A stretch of DNA of 64,000 bases from Bufo bufo (GCF_905171765.1 NC_053390.1:217137927-217201926), one strand, 5' to 3'; shown: positions 20,870 through 32,929, counted from the stretch's first letter. The notes: generated from the letters alone by a model not told the origin. Numbers and translations are program-made.

Positions 20870-23800
20870 CTAATCTGCACAAGGGATGGACAGGTCCTGT
20901 GGGGTCCATGCCTGGTTCATTTTTATGAACGTCAGCTTGTCCACATTGGCTGTAGACAGGCGGCTGCGTTTGTCTGTAATGACGCCCCCTACCGTGCTGA
21001 ATACACGTTCAGACAAAACGCTGGCCGCCGGGCAGGCCAGCACCTCCAAGGCATAAAAGGCTAGCTCTGGCCACGTGGACAATTTGGAGACCCAGAAGTT
21101 GAATGGGGCCGAACCGTCAGTACGTGGAGGGGTGTGCACAGGTACTGTTCCACCATGTTAGTGAAATGTTGCCTCCTGCTAACACGTTCCGTATCAGGTG
21201 GTGGTGCAGTTAGCTGTGGCGTGGTGACAAAACTTTTCCACATCTCTGCCATGCTAACCCTGCCCTCAGAGGAGCTGGCCGTGACACAGCTGCGTTGGCG
21301 ACCTCTTGCTCCTCCTCTGCCTTCGCCTTGGGCTTCCACTGGTTCCCCTGTGACATTTGGGAATGCTCTCAGTAGCGCGTCTACCAACGTGCGCTTGTAC
21401 TCGCGCATCTTCCTATCACGCTCCAGTGTAGGAAGTAAGGTGGGCACATTGTCTTTGTACCGGGGATCCAGCAGGGTGGCAACCCAGTAGTCCGCACACG
21501 TTAAAATGTGGGCAACTCTGCTGTCGTTGCGCAGGCACTGCAGCATGTAGTCGCTCATGTGTGCCAGGCTGCCCAGAGGTAAGGACAAGCTGTCCCCTGT
21601 GGGAGGCGTATCGTCATCGTCCTGTGTTTCCCCCCAGCCACGCACCAGTGATGGGCCCGAGCTGCTTTGGGTGCCACCCCGCTGTGAACATGCTTCAACC
21701 TCATCCTCCTCCACCTCCTCCTCATCCTCGTCCTCCTCGTCCTCCAGTAGTGGGCCCTGTCTGGCCACATTTGTACCTGGCCTCTGGTGTTGCAAAAAAC
21801 CTCCCTCTGAGTCACTTCGAAGAGACTGGCCTGAAAGTGCTAAAAATGACCCCTCTTCCTCCTCTTCCTCCTGGGCCACCTCCTCTTCCATCATCGCCCT
21901 AAGTGTTTTCTCAAGGAGACATAGAAGTGGTATTGTAACGCTGATAACGGCGTCATCGCCACTGGCCATGTTGGTGGAGTACTCGAAACAGCGCAACAGG
22001 GCACACAGGTCTCGCATGGAGGCCCAGTCATTGGTGGTGAAGTGGTGCTGTTCCGCAGTGCGACTGACCCGTGCGTACAGCAGCTGAAACTCCACTATGG
22101 CCTGCTGCTGCTCGCACAGTCTGTCCAGCATGTGCAAGGTGGAGTTCCACCTGGTGGGCACATCGCATATGAGGCGGTGAGCAGGAAGGCCGAAGTTACG
22201 CTGTAGCGCAGACAGGCGTGCAGCAGCAGGGTGTGAACGCCGGAAGCGCGAACAGACGGCCCGCACTTTATGCAGCAGCTCTGACATGTCGGGGTAGTTG
22301 CGAATGAACTTCTGCACCACCAAAATCAGCACATGCGCCAGGCAAGGGATGTGCGTCAAACCGGCTAGTCCCAGAGCTGCAACGAGATTTCACCCATTAT
22401 CGCACACCACCAGGCCGGGCTTGAGGCTCACCGGCAGCGACCACTCGTCGGTCTGTTGTTCTATACCCCACCACAACTCCTGTGCGGTGTGGGGCCTGTC
22501 CCCCAAACATATGAGTTTCAGAACGGCCTGCTGACGTTTACCCCGGGCTGTGCTGAAGTTGGTGGTGAAGGTGTGTGGCTGACTGGATGAGCAGGTGGAA
22601 GAAGAGGAGGAGGAAGCTGAGTAGGAGGAGGAGGAGACAGGAGGCAAAGAATGTTGCCCTGCGATCCTTGGCGGCGGAAGGACGTGCGCCAAACAGCTCT
22701 CCGCCTTCGGCCCAGCCGTCACTACATTTACCCAGTGTGCAGTTAGGGAGATATAGCGTCCCTGGCCGTGCTTACTGGTCCACGTATCTGTGGTTAGGTG
22801 GACCTTGCCACAGATGGCGTTGCGCAGTGCACACTTGATTTTATCGGACACTTGGTTGTGCAGGGAAGGCACGGTTCTCTTGGAGAAGTAGTGGCGGCTG
22901 GGAACAACATACTGTGGGACAGCAAGCGACATGAGCTGTTTGAAGCTGTCTGTGTCCACCAGCCTAAATGACAGCATTTCATAGGCCAGTAGTTTAGAAA
23001 TGCTGGCATTCAGGGCCAGGGATCGAGGGTGGCTAGGTGGGAATTTACGCTTTCTCTCAAATGTTTGTGAGATGGAGAGCTGAACGCTGCCGTGTGACAT
23101 GGTTGAGATGCTTGGTGACGCAGGTGGTGGTGTTGGTGGTACATCCCATGTTTGCTGGGCGGCAGGTGCCAACGTTCCTCCAGAGGCGGAGGAAGAGGCC
23201 GAGGCGGCAGCAGCAGAAGAGGTAGCAGGGGGAGCCTGAGTGACTTCCCTGTTTTTAAGGTGTTTACTCCACTGCAGTTCATGCTTTGCATGCAGGTGCC
23301 TGGTCATGCAGGTTGTGCTAAGGTTCAGAACGTTAATGCCTCGCTTCAGGCTCTGATGGCACAGCGTGCAAACCACTCGGGTCTTGTTGTCAGCACATTG
23401 TTTGAAGAAGTGCCATGCCAGGGAACTCCTTGAAGCTGCCTTTGGGGTGCTCGGTCCCAGATGGCGGCGGTCAGTAGCAGGCGGAGTCTCTTGGCGGCGG
23501 GTGTTCTGATTTTGCTCACTGCTCCCTCTTTTGCTACGCTGTTGGCTCGGTCTCACCTCTGCCTCTTCCTTCGAACTGTGAAAGTCAGTGGCACGACCTT
23601 CATTCCATGTGGGGTCTAGGACCTCATCGTCCCCTGCATCGTCTTCCACCCAGTCTTGATCCCTGACCTCCTGTTCAGTCTGCACACTGCAGAAAGACGC
23701 AGCAGTTGGCACCTGTATTTCGTCATCATCAGAGACGTGCTGAGGTGGTATTCCGATGTCCTCATCATCATGAAAAATAAGTGGTTGTGCGTTAGTGCAT

Positions 23801-24270
23801 TCTATCTCTTCCACCCCTGGGGAAGGGCTAGGTGGATGCCCTTGGGAAACCCTGGCAGCAGAGTCTTCAAACAGCATAAGAGACTGCTGCATAACTTGAG
23901 GCTCAGACAGTTTCCCTGATATGCATGGGGGTGATGTGACAGACCGATGGGCTTGGTTTTCATGCGCCATCTGTGCGCTTTCTGCAGAAGACTGGGTGGG
24001 AGATAATGTGAACGTGCTGGATCCACTGTCGGCCACCCAATTGACTAATGCCTGTACCTGCTCAGGCCTTACCATCCTTAGAACGGCATTGGGCCCCACC
24101 AAATATCGCTGTAAATTCTGCTGGCTACTGGGACCTGAGGTAGTTGGTTCACTAGGACGTGTGGCTGTGGCAGAACGGCCACATCCTCTCCCAGCACCAG
24201 AGGGTCCACTAACACCACCACGACCATGTCCACGTCCGCGTACGCGTCCCTTATTAGATATTTTCCTCAT
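20870..24270 (-). pseudogene. hAT transposase A (BED zinc finger, DDE core), broken
   Basis: Cut-and-paste transposase of the hAT superfamily. From the start at 24270 a 626-codon frame shows an Arg/Gly-rich N-terminus, an acidic middle, a BED finger at residues about 281-334 (C301, C304, H325, H330) and the first catalytic Asp at D495 in TTDTWTS. It ends at a TGA at 22390-22392 right after VVCDNG, where hATs have the second Asp. The same frame continues (NLVAALGLAG, LICDVPTRWNST, LLDPRYKD) to about 21135. There a frameshift leads into the C-terminal dimerisation segment PAASVLSERVFSTVGG...KLTFIKMN ending at 20870. So one nonsense codon and one frameshift break an otherwise complete protein of about 1,130 residues. 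Low-complexity Glu and Ser runs interrupt the core, which makes it long for a hAT transposase. Confidence 0.9.
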
Positions 24271-24287
24271 TGTTCCCGTTCACCACA

Positions 24288-27200
24288 ATTTTGAGAATGG
24301 CAAATTTGGGAATAGTTTTTCACCCCAGAACAAAAACTGTGCTTTTACGGTCACTACAAATAACTTGACCAGCTCAAACAGTACAGATTTGGTTGAATAG
24401 AAATGTGAGACCTATTTTTTTTTGCGCTGTGTGACAGGTATACGTTTAATCACAGAATTAGACTTGTATCTGCACGGTAGCGTGTGTGTTAAGTTTTTCT
24501 GAATGACACTGTCAGCACCTTGAATCTAAGATATCCTTTTTGGGATAGATTTCAAGTAGGCCTCATATAGCATAAACTACTTAGTTATTTTGAGAATGTC
24601 AAATTTGGGAATAGTTTTTCACCCCAGAACAAAAACTGTGCTTTTACGGTCACTACAAATAATTTGACCAGCTCAAACAGTACAGATTTGGTTGAATAGA
24701 AATGTGAGGCCTATTTTTTTTTGCGCTGTGTGACAGGTATACGTTTAATCACAGAATTAGACTTGTATCTGCACGGTAGCGTGTGTGTTAAGTTTTTCTG
24801 AATGACACTATCAGCACCTTGAATCTAAGATATCCTTTTTGGGATAGATTTCAAGTAGGCCTCATATAGCACAAACTACTTATTTTGAGAATGTCAAATT
24901 TGGGAATAGTTTTTCAACCCAGAACAAAAACTGTGCTTTTACGGTCACTACAAATAACTTGACCAGCTCAAACAGTACAGATTTGGTTGAATAGAAATGT
25001 GAGACCTATTTTTTTTTGCGCTGTGTGACAGGTATACGTTTAATCACAGAATTAGACTTGTATCTGCACGGTAGCGTGTGTGTTAAGTTTTTCTGAATGA
25101 CACTGTCAGCACCTTGAATCTAAGATATCCTTTTTGGGATAGATTTCAAGTAGGCCTCATATAGCATAAACTACTTAGTTATTTTGAGAATGTCAAATTT
25201 GGGAATAGTTTTTCACCCCAGAACAAAAACTGTGCTTTTACGGTCACTACAAATAATTTGACCAGCTCAAACAGTACAGATTTGGTTGAATAGAAATGTG
25301 AGGCCTATTTTTTTTTGCGCTGTGTGACAGGTATACGTTTAATCACAGAATTAGACTTGTATCTGCACGGTAGCGTGTGTGTTAAGTTTTTCTGAATGAC
25401 ACTATCAGCACCTTGAATCTAAGATATCCTTTTTGGGATAGATTTCAAGTAGGCCTCATATAGCATAAACTACTTATTTTGAGAATGTCAAATTTGGGAA
25501 TAGTTTTTCAACCCAGAACAAAAACTGTGCTTTTACGGTCACTACAAATAACTTGACCAGCTCAAACAGTACAGATTTGGTTGAATAGAAATGTGAGACC
25601 TATTTTTTTTTGCGCTGTGTGACAGGTATACGTTTAATCACAGAATTAGACTTGTATCTGCACGGTAGCGTGTGTGTTAAGTTTTTCTGAATGACACTGT
25701 CAGCACCTTGAATCTAAGATATCCTTTTTGGGATAGATTTCAAGTAGGCCTCATATAGCATAAACTACTTAGTTATTTTGAGAATGTCAAATTTGGGAAT
25801 AGTTTTTCAACCCAGAACAAAAACTGTGCTTTTACGGTCACTACAAATAATTTGACCAGCTCAAACAGTACAGATTTGGTTGAATAGAAATGTGAGGCCT
25901 ATTTTTTTTTGCGCTGTGTGACAGGTATACGTTTAATCACAGAATTAGACTTGTATCTGCACGGTAGCGTGTGTGTTAAGTTTTTCTGAATGACACTGTC
26001 AGCACCTTGAATCTAAGATATCCTTTTTGGGATAGATTTCAAGTAGGCCTCATATAGCATAAACTACTTATTTTGAGAATGTCAAATTTGGGAATAGTTT
26101 TTCACCCCAGAACAAAAACTGTGCTTTTACGGTCACTACAAATAATTTGACCAGCTCAAACAGTACAGATTTGGTTGAATAGAAATGTGAGGCCTATTTT
26201 TTTTTGCGCTGTGTGACAGGTATACGTTTAATCACAGAATTAGACTTGTATCTGCACGGTAGCGTGTGTGTTAAGTTTTTCTGAATGACACTATCAGCAC
26301 CTTGAATCTAAGATATCCTTTTTGGGATAGATTTCAAGTAGGCCTCATATAGCATAAACTACTTATTTTGAGAATGTCAAATTTGGGAATAGTTTTTCAA
26401 CCCAGAACAAAAACTGTGCTTTTACGGTCACTACAAATAACTTGACCAGCTCAAACAGTACAGATTTGGTTGAATAGAAATGTGAGACCTATTTTTTTTT
26501 GCGCTGTGTGACAGGTATACGTTTAATCACAGAATTAGACTTGTATCTGCACGGTAGCGTGTGTGTTAAGTTTTTCTGAATGACACTGTCAGCACCTTGA
26601 ATCTAAGATATCCTTTTTGGGATAGATTTCAAGTAGGCCTCATATAGCATAAACTACTTAGTTATTTTGAGAATGTCAAATTTGGGAATAGTTTTTCAAC
26701 CCAGAACAAAAACTGTGCTTTTACGGTCACTACAAATAATTTGACCAGCTCAAACAGTACAGATTTGGTTGAATAGAAATGTGAGGCCTATTTTTTTTTT
26801 GCGCTGTGTGACAGGTATACGTTTAATCACAGAATTAGACTTGTATCTGCACGGTAGCGTGTGTGTTAAGTTTTTCTGAATGACACTATCAGCACCTTGA
26901 ATCTAAGATATCCTTTTTGGGATAGATTTCAAGTAGGCCTCATATAGCATAAACTACTTATTTTGAGAATGTCAAATTTGGGAATAGTTTTTCACCCCAG
27001 AACAAAAACTGTGCTTTTACGGTCACTACAAATAATTTGACCAGCTCAAACAGTACAGATTTGGTTGAATAGAAATGTGAGGCCTATTTTTTTTTGCGCT
27101 GTGTGACAGGTATACGTTTAATCACAGAATTAGACTTGTATCTGCACGGTAGCGTGTGTGTTAAGTTTTTCTGAATGACACTATCAGCACCTTGAATCTA

Positions 27201-27990
27201 AGATATCCTTTTTGGGATAGATTTCAAGTAGGCCTCATATAGCATAAACTACTTATTTTGAGAATGTCAAATTTGGGAATAGTTTTTCAACCCAGAACAA
27301 AAACTGTGCTTTTACGGTCACTACAAATAACTTGACCAGCTCAAACAGTACAGATTTGGTTGAATAGAAATGTGAGACCTATTTTTTTTTGCGCTGTGTG
27401 ACAGGTATACGTTTAATCACAGAATTAGACTTGTATCTGCACGGTAGCGTGTGTGTTAAGTTTTTCTGAATGACACTGTCAGCACCTTGAATCTAAGATA
27501 TCCTTTTTGGGATAGATTTCAAGTAGGCCTCATATAGCATAAACTACTTAGTTATTTTGAGAATGTCAAATTTGGGAATAGTTTTTCAACCCAGAACAAA
27601 AACTGTGCTTTTACGGTCACTACAAATAATTTGACCAGCTCAAACAGTACAGATTTGGTTGAATAGAAATGTGAGGCCTATTTTTTTTTGCGCTGTGTGA
27701 CAGGTATACGTTTAATCACAGAATTAGACTTGTATCTGCACGGTAGCGTGTGTGTTAAGTTTTTCTGAATGACACTATCAGCACCTTGAATCTAAGATAT
27801 CCTTTTTGGGATAGATTTCAAGTAGGCCTCATATAGCATAAACTACTTATTTTGAGAATGTCAAATTTGGGAATAGTTTTTCACCCCAGATCAAAAACTG
27901 TGCTTTTACGGTCACTACAAATAACTTGACCAGCTCAAACAGTACAGATTTGGTTGAATAGAAATGTCAGGTCTATTTTTTAGGCGCTGG
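24288..27990. repeat. 295 bp satellite array in hAT A (13 units)
   Basis: Units start with TTTTGAGAATGTCAAATTTG near 24288, 24588, 24882, 25180, 25476, 25774, 26068, 26366, 26663, 26958, 27252, 27552 and 27848. Two sub-types differ at fixed sites: A has AATAACTTGACC and GTGAGACC, B has AATAATTTGACC and GTGAGGCC. Their order is A B A B A B B A B B A B A. Units of one type are almost identical, so amplification was recent. The last unit changes sequence after about 27968. Confidence 0.95.
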
Positions 27991-28300
27991 GTGATAGGCT
28001 CAACTTGCCCCTGATGTAGTATATGGCCAAAAAATAACCACACTATTGATGGTTAAATGCACTTGGGTGACACAGGCTCAGCCTGCACCTGATGTAGTAT
28101 ATGGCCAAAAATTAACCACACTGTTGATGGTTAAATGCACTTGGGTGACACAGGCTCAGCCTGCACCTGATGTAGTATATGGCCAAAAATTAACCACACT
28201 GTTGATGGTTAAATGCACTTGGGTGACACAGGCTCAGCCTGCACCTGATGTAGTATATGGCCAAAAAATAACCACACTATTGATGGTTAAAAGCACTTGG
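27991..28300 (+). repeat. 78 bp tandem array in hAT A (4 units)
   Basis: GATGTAGTATATGGCCAAAA recurs at 28013, 28091, 28169 and 28247. As 78 is 26 codons, an 86-codon frame stays open through it without meaning. Confidence 0.9.
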
Positions 28301-28700
28301 TGGTAGCTTGTGCTGGCGTACCACAAGCCACAAGATGGCCGCCGATCACCCCAGAAAAAAGTGATCTAAAAACGCTCTGGGCAGCCTAAAAAAAGTGAGC
28401 AAGTCGATATTAGCACTTCAATGATCCACAGCTGGAGATCGATCACAGAATGAAGTCTTTTGGAGGAGTTAATCTGCCTAATCTCGCCCTAACGTCGCAG
28501 CAGCAACCTCTCCCTATGCTTGAATCAGCAGAGTGACGTGCAGCGCTACGTGACCCAAGCTTATATAGAGGCTGGGTCACATGCTGCACTGGCCAATCAC
28601 AGCCATGCCAATAGTAGGCAAGGCTGTGATGGCCTCTTGGGGCAAGTAGTATGACGCTTGTTGATTGGCTGCTTTGCAGCCTTTCAAAAAGCGCCAAGAA
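28301..28700 (-). promoter_or_regulatory. Upstream region of hAT transposase A with TATA box at 28561-28569
   Basis: On the minus strand CTATATAAGCTTGG stands about 250 bases inside the right end, followed by sequence leading to the arrays and the transposase. The related hAT remnant at 32792 has TATAAAA in an equivalent position (32968-32975). This is position and motif evidence only. Confidence 0.5.
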
Positions 28701-28822
28701 AGCGCCGAACACCGAACCCGAACCCAGACTTTTACGAAAATATTCGGGTTCGGGTCCGTGTCACGGACACCCCAAAATTCGGTACGAACCCGAACTATAC
28801 AGTTCGGGTTCGCTCATCCCTA
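28700..28822. repeat. Right end of hAT A with subterminal TTCGGGTTCG repeats
   Basis: CGAACCCGAACC, ATTCGGGTTCGGGT and AGTTCGGGTTCGCTC words mirror the left end. Confidence 0.85.
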
Positions 28823-28830
28823 TTCATTTC
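28823..28830 (+). repeat. 8 bp target-site duplication TTCATTTC (right)
   Basis: Matches 18241-18248. Confidence 0.93.
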
Positions 28831-28875
28831 AAGTGTGCTATTTGCATTTGGAACCTGTTGCCGTCAACTCTCAAG

Positions 28876-29913
28876 ATGAGATCTAAAGAGCTGTCACTAT
28901 CAGTGAAGCAAACCATCATTAGGCTGAAAAAACACAACAAACCCATCAGAGAGATAGCAAAAACATTAGGCGTGGCAAAAACAACTGTTTGGAACATTCT
29001 TAAAAAGAAGGAACGCATCGGTGAGCTCAGCAACACCAAAATACCTGGAAGACCACGGAAAACAACTGTGGTGGATGACTGAAGAATTCTTTCCCTGGTG
29101 AAGAAAATACCCTTCACAACAGTTGGCCACATCAAGAACACTCTCCAGGAGTTAGGTGTATGTGTGACAAAGTCAACAATCAAGAGAAGACTTCACCAGA
29201 GTAAATACAGAGGGTTCACCACAAGATGTAAACCATTGGTGAGCCTCAAAAACAGGAAGACAGGATTAGAGTTTGCCAAATGATATCTAAAAAAGCCTTC
29301 ACAGTTCTGGAACAACATCCTATGGACAGATGAGACGAAGATCAACTTGTACCAGAGTGATGGGAAGAGAAGAGTATGTAGAAGGAAATTAACTGCTCAT
29401 GATCCTAAGCATACCACCTCATCAGTGAAGCATGGTGGTGGTAGTGTCATGGCGTGGGCATGTATGGCTGCCAATGGAACTGGTTCTCTTGTATTTATTG
29501 ATGATGTGGCTGCTAACAAAAGCAGCAGGATGAATTCTGAAGTGTTTTGGGCAATATTAGCTGCTCATATTCAGCCAAATGCTTCAGAACTCATTGGACG
29601 GGGCTTCACAGTGCAGATGGACAATGACTCAAAGCATACTGCAAAAGCAACTAAAGAGTTTTTTAAGGGAAAGAAGTGGAATGTTATGCAATGGCCAAGT
29701 CAATCACCTGACCTGAATCCGATTGAGCATGAATTTCACTTGCTGAAGACAAAACTGAAGGGAAAATGCCCCAAGAACAAGCAGGAACTGAAGACAGTTG
29801 CAGTAGAGGCCTGGCAGAGCATCACCAGGGATGAAAACCAGCGTCTGGTGATGTCTATGCGTTCCAGACTTCAGGCTGTAATTGACTGCAAAGGATTTGC
29901 AACCAAGTATTAA
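28876..29913 (+). pseudogene. Tc1 transposase A (DD34E) with two nonsense codons
   Basis: The start at 28876 follows the Tc1 leader. The frame has the N-terminal paired-like HTH (SLSVKQTIIRLKKHNKPIRE, GVAKTTVWNIL), the GRPRKT linker, and catalytic Asp in LWTDETK, Asp in QMDNDSKHT and Glu in NPIEHEF, with 34 residues between the last two. It ends GFATKY before a stop at 29911-29913, giving the normal 345 codons. Two in-frame TGA codons (29080-29082 after VVDD and 29281-29283 after EFAK) break it; there is no frameshift. Both look like single-base changes of sense codons. Confidence 0.93.
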
Positions 29914-30179
29914 AAAGTGAAAGTTTGATTTATGATTATGACTCTGTCCCATTACTTTTGGTTCCTTAACAAGTGGGAGGCACATATGCAAATGGTTGTA
30001 ATTCCTACACTGTTCACCTGATTTCGATGTAAATACCCTCAAATTAAAGCTGACAGTCTGCAGGTAAAGCACATCTTGTTTGTTTCATTTCAAATCCATT
30101 GTGGTGGTGTATAGAGCAAAAAAAATTTGAATTATGTCGATGTCCCAATATTTATGGACCTGGCTGTATGTATAAATAT

Positions 30180-30597
30180 AGGAGAGATCTCTCCCATCAC
30201 CTATTTATCCCCAGGACTGTGACTGTGACTGTGACTGTGACTGTGATGAGGGGACATCCTCTGCGTCTGGAGGAAAGAAGGTTTGTACACAAACATAGAA
30301 GAGCAGTGAGACTATGGAACTCTCTGCCTGAGGAGGTGGTGATGGTGAGTTAACTAAAAGAGTTCAAGAGAGGCCTGGATGTATTTCTGGAGTGTAATAA
30401 TATTACAGGCTATAGCTACTAGAGATGGGTCGTTGATCCAAGGAGTTATTCTAATTGCCTGATTGGAGTCGGGAAGGAATTTTTTCCCCTAAAGTGATCA
30501 AAATTGGCTTCTACCTCACAGTTTTTTGTTTTTTTTCCTTCCTCTGGATTAACTAACAGGCTGAACTTGATGGACTGATGTCTTTTTTTTTCAGCCT
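30180..30597 (+). mobile_element. 3' end of a CR1-like LINE
   Basis: Encodes RRAVRLWNSLPEEV, the usual C-terminal end of CR1-group ORF2. It is followed by a 3' UTR with GAGTCGGGAAGGAATTTTTT and TGAACTTGATGGACTGATGT. A (GTGACT)n run at 30215-30245 interrupts the coding part. The element is 5' truncated and lies directly against Tc1 A. Confidence 0.75.
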
Positions 30598-30842
30598 TAT
30601 AAACTATATCACTAGGATGGTCAGGAGCTGTGTGGAAGGTTGCCGTTGAAAGGATGGAAGGAGGGGAAGAGGCATTTGCCTGATGCTTTAGTGCTGAACA
30701 GGGAGAAGGTAAGAGATTGTCACCGCTGCACCATCACCAAAAATTAGCAAAAGTATTAGGTCTGTATGTTGAGTTATGCCCAGGGTTTTTAGGAGCTTAA
30801 GAAGCAAGTGTCTCACCACACCATTGCCAAGCCCTATCAGAA
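30598..30842. other. Unassigned
   Basis: No feature recognised. Confidence 0.4.
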
Positions 30843-30864
30843 CCCCCCCCCCCCCCCCCCCCCC
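30843..30864. repeat. C22 homopolymer
   Basis: Uninterrupted run of 22 C, a likely assembly or sequencing weak point. It may be the distal end of the minus-strand L1 fragment's 3' UTR. Confidence 0.9.
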
Positions 30865-32480
30865 AAGTATTTATTTATATTATTGCACATTTGTAAGTTG
30901 GTTTCTGAATGAAGGGGAAAGGGAAGAGGAAAAAGGGAAAAAAAAGGGGGGATATGGAGGGTTAGTAACGCAACTTATAAACCATAACTTAACACCCTGC
31001 AAACCGCAGGATGGGCAGAACATAATAAAAGCCCAACATGATCACCACTGCTGCACAGTGGTAGATTAAAAATCTAAGCAGGCACGTGGGGACCCCCAGT
31101 GAGCCATCAGATGGAGTCATGTCTCTGAGATTGGTGGATCGCCTAAAAAAACACGCGTCTGATACCAGGAGGTGAGCTGAAAACAATCTTGAATAGTCCT
31201 TTTGATCTGGAGGGGCTGCATATCTATAAAACTTTCTCAGTAAGTAATGACATGCTCTACATGGATCTCCTTCCTGGTAGATGCCTCCACCCAGTCCGTC
31301 TTCATTAAGTAGGAGACTTTCTCGAGAAATAGCTTAAACAGTGGGAGTGCGAGGTCGAACCAGGTATGGACGATGGTCTTAATTCCTGCAGCGGCTATCA
31401 GACATAATTTCCGACTACCAGGGGTGCACCTTTTGATAGTTAGGTCAATGTATCCAAATATGTCCCATATGGGATCTAGAGGTGCAACCTATGTCAGATG
31501 GGTGGTAGTCAAAGTGTGGACTTTACGCCAGAATGATTGTATCACTGGGCATAGCCACAAGCACACTGGAAGCAGTTATGAGATTTGAAGACCCCCATAC
31601 AACCCCAAACTGGAGAGATGTAGCCTGGTGATAAATCTGTAGGGTCATTTCCCTGTAACGGCTAGATGGCAAATATTGAAGGTTACGTTCCAGAGCCTGG
31701 AATAAGGTGGACATTTTTAATAGAAGGATATCTTTAAGCCATTTGGCTATTGCCCACTCGCCTTGCCTGTAATCTAGAGGCAATCCAAAAATTTATAGTA
31801 GCTGGTGGTATGGCCCCTTAGAGTCGGTGTATGTTTAAGGAAGCTGTAAAGCTGGACTCCATTCCCGGGGGGCTTTATTAGACAGCAGTTTCTGGAGATA
31901 ACTACTGGCTTGGAGATAGGAGAAGAAATTAATATTGGGATACTTGGATTTAAGATCTTCAAGCGACATCTTGTGCGTAGTGTAATTTGCCAAGTAACTA
32001 ACCAGAGTTATTTATCTCCTGTGCCAATCGTAAAAATCCCTGTTGGGTGAATCTGCCTGGAAATGCGGGTTCGCCAGAAGGGCCACATGTAGCGAACTAT
32101 GGGGGTTCAGATTTTTGAGAAGCTTCTTTTTTTGCCAGGCCCTCCAAGTTGACATCAATAGGATGTTATCTCTGGCACGCTCTGGAATTTCACTATATAG
32201 GGTATGAAGAAAGTTAGTCAGAGCTAATCTAGGGATGAAAGCCTGTTCCTGACATTTATTTGAAAACATGGAAGTTACGTAAGATATATCCAATCTATTG
32301 CGATATTATAAGCTCTGATAATGGGAAAACCTACCCCCCCCCCCCCCCCCCCCCCCCATCTCCCCATTCAGTCTAGGTTGTTATAGAATAATATAAGGTA
32401 TTCTGGGGCGACAATCATGCCAGATAAACTTACGATACAGCCAATTTATTTTCTTCTTATCTCTGGGGTTAAATACATTT
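30865..32480 (-). pseudogene. L1-type LINE, ORF2 C-terminal fragment and 3' UTR
   Basis: Reading the minus strand from about 32480: INWLYRKFIWHDCRPRIPY, a C24 tract, GVGFPIIRAYNIA, then the frame 32293-32012 (FIPRLALTNFLHTLYSEIPE), 31962-31774 (SLEDLKSKYPNINFF) and 31783-31523 (YREMTLQIYHQATSLQFGV). It ends SRKLCLIAAAGIKTIVHTWF with a stop near 31245. This order is the C-terminal third of vertebrate L1/Tx1 ORF2 after the RT domain. Frames change at least twice and stops occur, so it is dead. The sequence to 30865 is compatible with its 3' UTR. Confidence 0.75.
32334..32357. repeat. C24 homopolymer inside the L1 fragment
   Basis: 24 consecutive C replace a G-rich stretch that should code for a Gly-rich turn on the minus strand. 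Confidence 0.9.
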
Positions 32481-32533
32481 CAAAAGGTACGCTGCATGGG
32501 GAAATGGCAAAAAAGATTTTGCTGAGTTATTTA

Positions 32534-32791
32534 AAGGGCATTTGTCAGCAGATTTGTACCTATGAAACTGGCCGACTTGCTGCATGTGCGCTTGGCAGCT
32601 GAAAGCATTCCTATTGGTCCCATGTTCATATGTACCTACATTGCTGAGAAAAATGATGTTTTAATATATGCAAATGTTCTGATCTAATCTCATTGCTAGT
32701 ACCTTCAATCTCTTCTTTTTTGTTTTTGTAGTGTGTACTTCCAGTGCTTGATTGTGTAAGACACTTATTGTATTATGTTCTAAAGCTTCAA
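32534..32791. mobile_element. T2-like MITE end, partner missing
   Basis: TTTAAAGGGCATTTGTCAGC resembles the T2 terminus (TTAAAGGRR). No inverted partner was seen before 32791. Confidence 0.45.
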
Positions 32792-32929
32792 TAGAGATGA
32801 GCAAATCGAAGTTGCCGACGTGGAATTCGATCCGAATCACATTTTTTGTAAAATGGGTGCTGCACAGGTTACAAAGTGAAAGTAAGAAGCCCGGGAACAA
32901 GGGAGCACCCATAATGCCATGCAGACAGC

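Larger units (their letters stand above)
18249..28822 (-). mobile_element. hAT transposon A (10.6 kb), nested in Tc1 A
   Basis: It is flanked by the 8 bp duplication TTCATTTC. Its ends are TAGAGTTGAGCGAACACC and, inverted, TAGGGATGAGCGAACCCG. Both ends carry clusters of the subterminal word TTCGGGTTCG in both orientations (18275-18365 and 28700-28815), likely transposase-binding sites. The minus strand encodes a BED-finger hAT transposase, now broken. Between promoter and gene lie a 78 bp and a 295 bp tandem array, and a 141 bp array lies between the gene and the left end. Arrays make up about 60 percent of the element. Confidence 0.92.
17934..30168 (+). mobile_element. Tc1-like element A, split by a 10.6 kb hAT insertion
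   Basis: The left end TACAGTCAGGTCCATAAATA and the inverted right end TACAGCCAGGTCCATAAATA lie in TA dinucleotides, as Tc1/mariner elements do. Sequence just inside is also inverted (GACAGTCTGCAGTTAAAG-type words, CCTCCCACTTGTTAAGG). Removing the insertion at 18249-28830 leaves about 1.65 kb, the normal length for a Tc1 element, and rejoins the leader upstream of the transposase start at 28876. Confidence 0.92.

Noticed and set aside
21557..22087. Ser-rich 176-codon plus-strand frame
   Set aside because: Antisense of the Glu-rich insert of the hAT transposase.
24288..28290. CRISPR-like array
   Set aside because: Units are contiguous 295 bp and 78 bp tandem repeats without spacers, in a eukaryotic transposon.
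28651..28875. N-terminal extension of the Tc1 transposase A frame
   Set aside because: The extension reads through the hAT end and its target duplication; the real start is the Met at 28876.
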